From assembly GCA_018266105.1 (NCBI GenBank), contig JAFEBA010000035.1, positions 25,371 to 89,370 on the forward strand: 64,000 nt of DNA, read 5' to 3'. This document shows, in pieces, positions 18,603-26,007 of the stretch (within the stretch, counting starts at the first letter, position 1; each line of letters starts with the position of its first letter). The DNA is from a bacterium (GTDB lineage Bacteria > Vulcanimicrobiota > Xenobia > Xenobiales > JADMJV01). The notes beneath the pieces were generated by a model, which had not been told where the DNA came from, did no database searches, and saw nothing but the letters and a program-made list of their open reading frames with translations. Position numbers and translations under genes: made by a program.

Positions 18603-20101
18603 GGTCTTTGGATTTCGTTAAGCTTGGAAAACTTGTCCCAAAGGTAATCAACAAAAGGACGATGGTCAAGTTCCTCACCGCCGGTGGCTTCGAAGAGGGC
18701 TTCTTCGGGTGAGACCGAGCTGGCGTATCGATGCAGATTATGCCTCAACCACCCGAGCAGAGGGGCATGATTGCCGGCCTCCGTTTGACGATCCAAATCC
18801 GGCAGGTCGGTTCGAATCTTGCGCCACAGCTGAGCTGCCACCACATTGCCGATGGAGTAAGTGGGGAAATACCCGATCAGGCCATCTGACCAGTGGATGT
18901 CCTGCAGGCAGCCCAGGCTATCATTGGGCGGGGTGATTCCCAGAGTCTTTTGCATCTTCTCGTTCCAGGCCTGTGGCAGGTCAGCCGGGTCCAGAGCCCG
19001 GGTGATCATGTCCCGCTCCAGCTCATAACGCATCACCACATGCAGAGTATAGGTGACCTCATCGGCTTCAACGCGAATGAAAGAAGGCTCAACGTAGTTG
19101 ACAGCCCGATACATATCCTCGGGACTGTAGCCCCAGAGCTGCTCCGGAAACAGACTGCGCATCTTGGGGAAGTGGGCTTTCCAGAAAGGCAACGAGCGGC
19201 CCACAAAGTTTTCCCACATGCGCGACTGGCTCTCGTGGATGCCCAGCGAACAGCCACCGGCCAGCGGGGTGGAGTTCCACTCCCGAGGTGAGCCCTGTTC
19301 GTAGAGGCCGTGGCCCCCCTCATGCAAGGAGCCAAAAATCGACATCGTAACCAGCCACTCGTCCAGTCGGTCGGTCATGCGCACATCGGAACTGGTTGAG
19401 GAGGAGCAAAACGGGTGAGCCGACTGATCCAGGCGTCCCCGTTCGAAATCGAAACCGATGCTCTCCAGCAGATAGCGCGAGAACTCGTGCTGCCCCTGAA
19501 AAGGAAAGGCTTGCTGCAAGATTCTACGCGGCAGCGGCGGGGAGGCCGCGATGGCCTGCACCAACTGGACCAGCGAGGGCAAAATCCCACCAAAGAGGGC
19601 GTCGATTTTGGCCGTGGTCATTCCAGGCTCATACTCATCGATCAGAGCATCGTAGGGATGCTGAGCGTACCCCTTGTGTTCGGCCACCTCACGGGTGAGG
19701 TCAAAAACCCGTCGCAGATGCGGCAGAAAGTGAGCGAAAGAGTTGGTCTTCTTGGCCTCTACCCAGGCTTCCACGGCCAGAGCCGTGGCTCGCGCCCGCT
19801 CTTCCACCAGGCGGGAAGGAAGCTTGGCAGCCAGATCATAGGCCCGCCGGGCCGAGCGAAGATAGCGCCGGTCGATGTCCTCGCCAGCCGCCTCTTCAGC
19901 TTCTTCCAGCGTCGATTTGAAGTGAGGGTCGGTCAGCATGCCGTGACAGACTTTCTCCAGAGCCGCAATCTGGTCGGCGCGAGCCGATGCGCCACCGCCG
20001 GGCATCAACACTTGCTGGTCCCAGTAGAGCAGACTACGCACCGAATAAAGGTTCCAAATGGGACTGCACAGTTCTTTGAATCGGGTAATGGCTTCAGACA
20101 T
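18599..20101 (-). CDS. Carboxypeptidase Taq-like M32 metallopeptidase
   Basis: 500 residues from the ATG at 20101, chosen because GGAGG stands 6 bases upstream. The HExxH zinc motif reads LHEGGHGLYEQG (about residue 258), and the downstream Glu-bearing helix GIHESQSRMWEN gives the third ligand. Both are diagnostic of family M32, as is the YWDQQVLMP segment near the N-terminus. Family members are cytoplasmic zinc carboxypeptidases with broad specificity that finish peptide breakdown. It is the first gene of an operon with smpB and the DSHCT helicase, which makes degradation of peptides from stalled translation an attractive role, though this is inference. The promoter should lie in the 57-base gap shared with the divergent DAHP synthase gene. 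Confidence 0.93.
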   Translation of the reverse strand: MSEAITRFKELCSPIWNLYSVRSLLYWDQQVLMPGGGASARADQIAALEKVCHGMLTDPHFKSTLEEAEEAAGEDIDRRYLRSARRAYDLAAKLPSRLVEERARATALAVEAWVEAKKTNSFAHFLPHLRRVFDLTREVAEHKGYAQHPYDALIDEYEPGMTTAKIDALFGGILPSLVQLVQAIAASPPLPRRILQQAFPFQGQHEFSRYLLESIGFDFERGRLDQSAHPFCSSSTSSDVRMTDRLDEWLVTMSIFGSLHEGGHGLYEQGSPREWNSTPLAGGCSLGIHESQSRMWENFVGRSLPFWKAHFPKMRSLFPEQLWGYSPEDMYRAVNYVEPSFIRVEADEVTYTLHVVMRYELERDMITRALDPADLPQAWNEKMQKTLGITPPNDSLGCLQDIHWSDGLIGYFPTYSIGNVVAAQLWRKIRTDLPDLDRQTEAGNHAPLLGWLRHNLHRYASSVSPEEALFEATGGEELDHRPFVDYLWDKFSKLNEIQRP

Positions 20102-20158
20102 AGTCGCCTCCTTTATCAATTCGCAGGGCTAGCCCTGCCAGGGTCAGAAGGCCCGACC

Positions 20159-21298
20159 ATGATCATCGAATTAGAAAAGGGCTTTCCGGAAACGGTCGCC
20201 CGCATTCAAAAGCTGGCCGCCCAGTCCGGCAATTCTCTCGAAACTATCCACGGCGGCGAAATCTACGACACTCTGCACTGCCTGGGCGACACCCGCCAAC
20301 TGGCCACGCACATCGATTACATCGCCAATCTTCCGGGCGTGGAGCGCGTCTGGCGCATTTCCTCAAGCTACAAGAATATCGCCAAAGTGGTCTCAGATGA
20401 GAACCGCCAGAAGGTCAATCGCGCCCGCCGGTCCGTGGAGGTCAGCGGTAAGGACGGCAAGATTCGCAAATTCGGCGCGGGCAAGCATGTTTTCGTGGTC
20501 GGTCCCGACTCCGTGCAAACCCGGGAACAAACCGCCATCCAGGCCAAACGCATCGCTGAAATCGGCGACCGCCTGGGGGTTCGCGACCGCATCATCTTCC
20601 GGGCCGGTGCCTACAAGCCGCGCACCCGCCCCACCGATTTCCGGGGCCTGGGCCTGGAGGCCATCGACATTCTAGACGAGGTCCGCGAAACCACCGGGCT
20701 GCCCTACGTCACCGAAATCATGGACCATACCCTGGCGGAAATCCTGGCGCCACGAGTCGACATGTTCCAGATCGGCACCCGCAACGCGCAGGACTTCAAG
20801 TTGCTGGAAGCGGTGGGTCGACACGGCAAGCCTGTCATTCTTAAACGGGGCTTCGGCAATGACGCCACCGAGTGGTTTAACGCCGCCGAATACATCGCTA
20901 TCCAGGGCAATCTGGATATCATTCTGTGCGAGCGCGGCGTCAAAACCATGTTCTGCAAGGATGGCTACAATCGCTACACTCCGGACTTCAACGTCATCCG
21001 CTACGCCCAGGAGAAAACCATTCTGCCGGTGGTGTTCGACCCCAGCCACGCGGCCGGCGACGATCGCCTGGTTTCGGAGAATTTCCTGGCCAGCCTGGCC
21101 TACCGGGCCGACGGCACCTTGACCGAGGTGATTCACAGCGAAGACTTCCGCGGCGAGCAGCAGTGCGACGCCCGTCAGGCGCTGCATCTCGATCTGTTCG
21201 AAAAACTGGTAGAAGCCACCCTGCAATGGGAAGAGCGGATCGCTCCCTTGCAGAGTCACATCGAAGGCTACTTCGAGTCGCGCAAAGCCGGTAAATGA
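20159..21298 (+). CDS. aroF: 3-deoxy-7-phosphoheptulonate (DAHP) synthase family protein, type I beta, metal-site Cys replaced by Asp
   Basis: 379 residues. It is expected to condense PEP and erythrose 4-phosphate at the head of the shikimate pathway. A ferredoxin-like regulatory domain (1-80) precedes the TIM barrel, as in the T. maritima enzyme. Conserved segments are FRAGAYKPRTRP, MFQIGTRNAQDF, PVILKRGF, AAEYIAIQGN, IILCERG and FDPSHAAGDDRLV. The metal-binding Cys of GPCSVE is Asp117 here (GPDSVQT). His297 and Asp337, the other expected ligands, are present, and the EVH strand reads EVIHSED. This is either a divergent DAHP synthase with altered metal site or a paralogue with a related aldol reaction. 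The ATG at 20159 is where homology begins; the frame is open much further upstream, but only as antisense of the M32 gene. Confidence 0.85.
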   Translation: MIIELEKGFPETVARIQKLAAQSGNSLETIHGGEIYDTLHCLGDTRQLATHIDYIANLPGVERVWRISSSYKNIAKVVSDENRQKVNRARRSVEVSGKDGKIRKFGAGKHVFVVGPDSVQTREQTAIQAKRIAEIGDRLGVRDRIIFRAGAYKPRTRPTDFRGLGLEAIDILDEVRETTGLPYVTEIMDHTLAEILAPRVDMFQIGTRNAQDFKLLEAVGRHGKPVILKRGFGNDATEWFNAAEYIAIQGNLDIILCERGVKTMFCKDGYNRYTPDFNVIRYAQEKTILPVVFDPSHAAGDDRLVSENFLASLAYRADGTLTEVIHSEDFRGEQQCDARQALHLDLFEKLVEATLQWEERIAPLQSHIEGYFESRKAGK

Positions 21299-24078
21299 AG
21301 CCAGGAGCGCTGATGTCGCCCCTTTTCCTGCTGTTCCTGCTGTCAGGTTTCAGCGGCCTCGTATTCGAGGTGCTCTGGGTGCGCATCGCCGCTCTGGCTT
21401 TAGGAGCCACGGTCTACGCAGTCTCCACGGTGGTGGCCAGCTTCATGATCGGCCTGGCCCTGGGCGGTTGGCTGGCTTCGCGCCAGGCAGACGGCCGTCA
21501 GTTAGGAGTTCGGGCCTACGCCCTGATCGAGTTGGGCATCGCCTGCAGCGCGCTGCTGGCCACCTGGTGCTTGCGCCAATTGCCTCACTGGCCGCTCTCA
21601 CCCGCCCAGATGATCTGTCTGGCCAGCCTGGCCTTGCTGCTTCCCTGCACCCTGATGGGGGCCACCATCCCGGTTCTCAGCCGGGCCGTCTTCGATCCGG
21701 CCAAACCCAGCCGAATGGTGGGCTGGCTCTATGGCGCCAATACTCTGGGGGCCATGCTGGGCGCCTTCAGCACCGACATTCTGCTGGTGCCCAACCTGGG
21801 CGTCTGGAACAGCTCCAAGTTGGCGGCCTGTCTCAATCTGACCGCCGGACTGGTGGGTCTCACCCTGAAGCCCGGTACAGCCCCGCCCAAAGCCAGATCC
21901 ACCGTTCATTCCAAAGGCCTCAATCGTCTTTACCTGGCCTACGCTCTGAACGGGGCCACCGCCCTGGCTCTGCAGACCGTCTGGGTGCGCCTGCTGGGGG
22001 TGGCGGTGCAGGCCAAAATCTGGGTTTTCAGCCTCATTCTGGCGACATTTCTCGGCTGCCTGGCCATCGGTAGTTGGGTCGGCTCCCTAATCTCCACTCG
22101 GGTGGTACAGCCGCGGCGCTATGTGAGCGGGCTTTTCATGGCCATCGGTCTTTCCAGTCTGGCCGGCTCGCTGGCTGTGGCTTATCTGGAGCCCTACCTC
22201 TTCCGGCCTCCGCTGGCCCAGCTGCTTTGGATGCTGGTCAAACCGATGGGCCCGGAGGTCGGCTGGGGAGTGATTCTCTGCCTGGCCCGTTCGCTGGTAC
22301 TGTTCGCCTTGCCCGTTTTCCTTATGGGCCTGGCGTTTCCGCTGGTGTGCGCGGCCGCCCTGGAAGAATCCGACGGTATCAGTGAACCCATTGGCCGTCT
22401 TTACACCTTCAACACTCTGGGCGCGGTGGTCGGCTCCCTGGTGGCCGGGTTCGCGCTGCTGCCCTGGTTGGGAGTGCAGCGTTCACTGGTGATTCTGTGC
22501 TTTCTGAATCTGGTATCGGCGGCCCTGATTCACTGGCGCGGGCGCTTGCTGGTGGGTGCGGCTCTGCTTTGCGCCCTCTACGCCGGCTTGCCAGCCGACT
22601 GGCTGATCCGGCGTTTTCACCTGCCCACCTATGCCCGCTACTATGGCGTCCGGCCCGAGGAAGTAGTGGAATTTCACGAGGACCTGTATGGAACTGTAGC
22701 GGTGGCCGTGGGCACAGACCACGGAAGCCTGCTGCTGGTGAACGGGACCATGATGATGGGCTCTGGCATGGGCGGGCGGCGCTACTCCCGACTGATGGCG
22801 CACCTTCCTCTCACCCTCCACCCGGCACCCAAGAAGATGCTGGTGATCTGCTTTGGTCTGGGTATGACCTTTGGCGCGGCCAGTCTGCACGACGAGCTGG
22901 AAAGCCTGCGCTGCGTGGAGCTATCCCCCTCGGTGCTCAAAGTGGGCCACTATTTCAAGCAGTTCAACGAGAATGTGCTGGAACGAATCGATCAACGCGT
23001 GGCCGTCAGCCTGGCCGATGGGCGAAACTTTCAGTTGCGCTCCCAGGACCGTTACGACGTCATTACTTTCGAGCCACCTCCACCGGACCAACCTGGGGTC
23101 GTCAATCTCTACTCTTACGATTACTATAAGCTTTGCCGTGACCACCTGACCCCCAACGGCATGATCTGCCAGTGGCTGCCCATCAAGCAGTTCTCCGAAC
23201 CCACCGCTCGGCGCATGGTCAAAAGCTTTGTGGAGGTCTTCCCCTATTCCACTTTGTGGGAAGGAAGCGTTGACGACTATCTGATCATCGGCAGCCAGCA
23301 GCCCATTCATGTTGACGCCGAGAGGTTACGTCAGTTTGGTAATCGTTTCCAGCCTCAGCTACGTGAAATCGGTATCGGGGGAGTGTACGACCTTCTGGCC
23401 GCCTTTAAAAACGGCCCTCAGGGATTGGCCCTCTACTCATCCGGGGTGAAGGTGATTTCCGATGATGATCCGGCTCTAGAATACGCCCCCAGCGTCTACC
23501 CCGCCGTGGACGAGATGCGGGCCAGCAATCTGAGTGAACTGACCACAACCGTATCTGGCCTGACTCCAACCGACCTGGCTCAGATCGCCGAGCGTGTAGG
23601 CGCTCTGCAGAGCCTGCAGGACTACACCCGACGAGAATCGCCCGCTGGCGATGCCACTTCCACCTACCTGCTGGAGTACGTCTGGGCTCGTCACAGTCAG
23701 CGAGTCTTTCCGAACAACCCCTATGTCCAGGACGTGCTGGGATGCAGCCAGGAAAAGATCATCAGCCTGAGGCGACGGATGGATCGAAGGCCAGAAACAC
23801 GCGAGGACCTGGCCTTTGAGCTGCTCCTCTCCGGCGACGCGCCAGCCTGTCGCAAAGAGATTGAGCTACTGCGCAGAGAATTCCCCGACCGCCCGCTGGC
23901 CTACTTCCTGGAGGGGCTGTTGGCCAGCGAGAAGCAGGACGCAGCCTCCGCACGGACCGCTTTTCAAGCGGGCCTGGAGCGTCTGCGCGATCCTAAGGTG
24001 GAGCAATTTGTGCGCACTCTGATGGCAGATAAACGATTTCCACAACTCGGTCCGTCTCGTCCCCAGCCAGCTCCTTAA
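21295..24078 (+). CDS. Fused membrane transporter-like / spermidine-synthase-like protein
   Basis: 927 residues. Residues 1-440 hold about 12-14 hydrophobic helices of the type seen in 'fused MFS/spermidine synthase' proteins (FLLSGFSGLVFEVLWVR, MGATIPVLSR). Residues 460-700 form a Rossmann-like aminopropyltransferase fold (MLVICFGLGMTFGAA, CVELSPSVLKVG, ADGRNFQ). The catalytic Asp segment of true spermidine synthases (D-x-x-D/GP) reads ITFEPPPPDQPG here, so polyamine synthesis is unlikely. The last 200 residues are helical and may be TPR-like. Its ATGA start overlaps the DAHP synthase stop, so the two are co-translated. The 3' end overlaps the convergent PrmC-like gene by 86 bases. Function unknown; members may modify a lipid or metabolite at the membrane. 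Confidence 0.85.
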   Translation: MKPGALMSPLFLLFLLSGFSGLVFEVLWVRIAALALGATVYAVSTVVASFMIGLALGGWLASRQADGRQLGVRAYALIELGIACSALLATWCLRQLPHWPLSPAQMICLASLALLLPCTLMGATIPVLSRAVFDPAKPSRMVGWLYGANTLGAMLGAFSTDILLVPNLGVWNSSKLAACLNLTAGLVGLTLKPGTAPPKARSTVHSKGLNRLYLAYALNGATALALQTVWVRLLGVAVQAKIWVFSLILATFLGCLAIGSWVGSLISTRVVQPRRYVSGLFMAIGLSSLAGSLAVAYLEPYLFRPPLAQLLWMLVKPMGPEVGWGVILCLARSLVLFALPVFLMGLAFPLVCAAALEESDGISEPIGRLYTFNTLGAVVGSLVAGFALLPWLGVQRSLVILCFLNLVSAALIHWRGRLLVGAALLCALYAGLPADWLIRRFHLPTYARYYGVRPEEVVEFHEDLYGTVAVAVGTDHGSLLLVNGTMMMGSGMGGRRYSRLMAHLPLTLHPAPKKMLVICFGLGMTFGAASLHDELESLRCVELSPSVLKVGHYFKQFNENVLERIDQRVAVSLADGRNFQLRSQDRYDVITFEPPPPDQPGVVNLYSYDYYKLCRDHLTPNGMICQWLPIKQFSEPTARRMVKSFVEVFPYSTLWEGSVDDYLIIGSQQPIHVDAERLRQFGNRFQPQLREIGIGGVYDLLAAFKNGPQGLALYSSGVKVISDDDPALEYAPSVYPAVDEMRASNLSELTTTVSGLTPTDLAQIAERVGALQSLQDYTRRESPAGDATSTYLLEYVWARHSQRVFPNNPYVQDVLGCSQEKIISLRRRMDRRPETREDLAFELLLSGDAPACRKEIELLRREFPDRPLAYFLEGLLASEKQDAASARTAFQAGLERLRDPKVEQFVRTLMADKRFPQLGPSRPQPAP

Positions 24079-24640
24079 TCCGGCAACCGGCCGCCTGCGT
24101 CAGGAGCCGAGCGGCGGGCAACTGACCAGCCTCCAACAAGGTTAGCATTCGACCGTGTCTTTTCAGGTCCGGCAGAATGGCGCGCAAAGGGTCCAGCCCG
24201 TCCGCGCCCCCCAGCACCGTGGCCTCACCTTCCGCTCGTAAATAGTCCTGATCGAGACTGGCTCGCGAGCCGAGCGGGACGTGAGGCAAATAAGCCAGAA
24301 TCAGATCGAATCGGCCAGATAGTTGTGCCATCCAGTCCGAACGCCGCACCTGAAAAGAATAGCGCTGGGCGTTGATACGGGCATACTCCAGAGCGCGCAG
24401 GTCCCGGTCGCTGGCGACCACCCTCGCGTCGGGTAAACGCTGCTTGACAGCCGCTGCCAGAGCGCCACATCCACAGCCCAGGTCGAGGATGCGCGTGGGC
24501 CGGCCCAGTTCAACATCCAGCAGGACCTCAGCTCGGGGACGAGGCACGAACACTGCCGGGCCGATGGCCAGTTGCAACCCGCAAAACTCGACCTGACCCA
24601 GGATATGAGCCAGCGGCTCACCCTTTTCACGACGAGCCAC
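23993..24640 (-). CDS. PrmC/HemK-like SAM-dependent methyltransferase, N-terminus extends upstream of any usual start
   Basis: Class I methyltransferase related to protein-(glutamine-N5) methyltransferases. 215 residues from the first usable start, GTG 24640. GEPLAHILGQVEFCGLQ and VFVPRPRAEVLLD match the linker of the family. ILDLGCGCGALAAA is the SAM motif I and ASDRDLRALEYAR is motif II. The catalytic NPPY is replaced by a YLPH-type sequence (LILAYLPHVP). The same frame codes 34 more residues upstream (RLRRAGCVWAEEEAEALL...) that resemble the N-terminus of TIGR03704-type relatives. These reach back to the stop codon of the preceding gene with no ATG, GTG or TTG. Translation may begin at the ATA (24742-24740) overlapping that TAG. 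The 3' 86 bases overlap the convergent gene. Confidence 0.75.
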   Translation of the reverse strand: MARREKGEPLAHILGQVEFCGLQLAIGPAVFVPRPRAEVLLDVELGRPTRILDLGCGCGALAAAVKQRLPDARVVASDRDLRALEYARINAQRYSFQVRRSDWMAQLSGRFDLILAYLPHVPLGSRASLDQDYLRAEGEATVLGGADGLDPLRAILPDLKRHGRMLTLLEAGQLPAARLLTQAAGCRIKELAGDETDRVVEIVYLPSECAQIAPP

Positions 24641-24738
24641 GGCCGTTTCCAGTCGATCAGCGGGCAGGGTTCGCAGCAGGGCCTCCGCTTCTTCTTCGGC
24701 CCAGACACAACCCGCGCGCCGCAGACGCTGGACGAGGT

Positions 24739-25515
24739 CTATTTGCCCTTTTCCATCATTCGGCGGCGAATCGCCTCGGCCAGGTCCAGGTTCCCGGCGC
24801 GTCCGCCACCTGGCGCGGGCGTGGCGGGTGGGGGTGCAGCGGCTGCCGCGGGGACCGAGGTTGTAGTGGCGGCAGCGGGAGGAGCGGACGGTTTGTTGAC
24901 GGTGAAAACCGAAGGCCGATCGCGATCAGCAAAGGCTGACTCGCGTCGTGGGTTGCGCTTACGCTCCGCCTCTTCCTCCGCTTTCTTTCGCTGCTCCTGC
25001 TTAATCATCACCATCTGAGGGTCGACCTTGGGAAGGGGGTCAAAAGGCAACTGCGACCGCTCCAGCGGCGTGGACAACTGCTTCTTTGCACTCAGCACAT
25101 AGCGCGGATCGCGAAACAGCCAGGGGGTGGGAATCAGAACCTTTCCGGCCTGGGGCTGGGGAAGCTGCAGTGGAGGCAGACTTCCGGCCGGCGCCGGCTT
25201 GGGGACTGCCGCTGGCGCAACTGGAGCGGCTCCACCGGCGCTAGCCGCCGGAGCCGGTGCGGCAGGCTCGGGCGGGCCGTCGATGCCGGAGGCGGCTCGA
25301 GCCTGGTCCAGCTCTTCCTGGGCTTGAGCATTGCCGGGATCGAGGCGCAAAATCTTATTACAGAGCTCCCGGTGACGCGCGGGGACCCCACCCTCGCGGT
25401 AGATCTGGGCGGCTTCCAGGTAATACCGAATCGCCTTGGGCATCTGACCCATATCTTCATAGAGCTGGGCTACATCCAACCGGGCCCGGGCCTCATCCTC
25501 GACATTACCTGACAC
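24739..25515 (-). CDS. TPR-like protein with Pro/Ala-rich linkers
   Basis: 258 residues from GTG 25515, placed by AGGAGG 7 bases upstream. Residues 5-75 form about two TPR-like helical hairpins (DVAQLYEDMGQMPKAIRYYLEAAQIYR, quoted here only by its type: AQLYEDMG...YLEAAQIY, LDPGNAQAQEEL). A Pro/Ala linker follows at 80-125. A middle segment LFRDPRYVLSAKKQLSTP and a charged Glu/Lys helix come next, then a second Ala/Pro linker, and a C-terminal helix DLAEAIRRRMMEKGK. No catalytic motif is visible; a scaffold role is likely. It lies between the PrmC-like gene, whose frame starts inside its last codons, and a UPF0158-like gene. TPR repeats recur in the kinase two genes upstream, so a shared pathway is possible. 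Confidence 0.75.
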   Translation of the reverse strand: MSGNVEDEARARLDVAQLYEDMGQMPKAIRYYLEAAQIYREGGVPARHRELCNKILRLDPGNAQAQEELDQARAASGIDGPPEPAAPAPAASAGGAAPVAPAAVPKPAPAGSLPPLQLPQPQAGKVLIPTPWLFRDPRYVLSAKKQLSTPLERSQLPFDPLPKVDPQMVMIKQEQRKKAEEEAERKRNPRRESAFADRDRPSVFTVNKPSAPPAAATTTSVPAAAAAPPPATPAPGGGRAGNLDLAEAIRRRMMEKGK

Positions 25516-25589
25516 CAGCAATCCTCCTCATGATCTTTTGACCTGTTATGCCCTTTTCGAGCAAAAGCGGACGTTCGCCTCCAGCCAGT

Positions 25590-25994
25590 TCAGCTTAGAT
25601 TGGCGCTTTTCAAGAAGCGCTCGGTGCGCGCATCCAGGTTTTTCTTGTGGTAGGCGTCCCACTCGCGCTTTTCCTTTACCTTCGTATCAAGTAGGTCGCG
25701 GAACTCTCGGAAGGGCCGGTGACTGGTCATGGCGCGCTTCATGGCCTCTTTCAACTTGGGGTCATGCAGTTGGGCGATGAAGCCCTCCATCTCGGCCATA
25801 TTCTCAGCCGGTTGAGGTTTGGGAACCTGGGCGAAACGCTGAGGGTCTGCCTTCATTTCCTTCTTCAAAGCCTCCAGACCGGCCAGGTCTTTGAGGGTGT
25901 ACATATTGACCTTTTTGGTCTTCCGGTCCACGAAATAGACATTGCCAGGGTCCAGATCCTCGAAGGCTTTTTGAATGAGTTTTCGATCGATCAT
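25590..25994 (-). CDS. UPF0158-like small protein
   Basis: 134 residues, soluble, charged. The pattern VYFVDRKTKKVNMY near the N-terminus, RFAQVPKPQ with ENMAEMEGFI in the middle and AMTSHRPFREFRDLL towards the end resembles UPF0158 proteins. There, a short beta-hairpin is followed by a helix and an FRxFKD-type motif. No activity is known for that family. The C-terminal tail is Lys/Arg-rich. The gene sits 13 bases downstream of the TPR kinase on the same strand and 74 bases upstream of the TPR-like protein, so the three are probably cotranscribed. Confidence 0.7.
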   Translation of the reverse strand: MIDRKLIQKAFEDLDPGNVYFVDRKTKKVNMYTLKDLAGLEALKKEMKADPQRFAQVPKPQPAENMAEMEGFIAQLHDPKLKEAMKRAMTSHRPFREFRDLLDTKVKEKREWDAYHKKNLDARTERFLKSANLS

Positions 25995-26007
25995 CGCTTT
26001 TCTGTCC

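Noticed and set aside
19415..20158. N-terminal extension of the DAHP synthase frame by 248 codons
   Set aside because: It is antisense to the M32 peptidase, which has its HEGGH motif there; family homology begins at the ATG at 20159.
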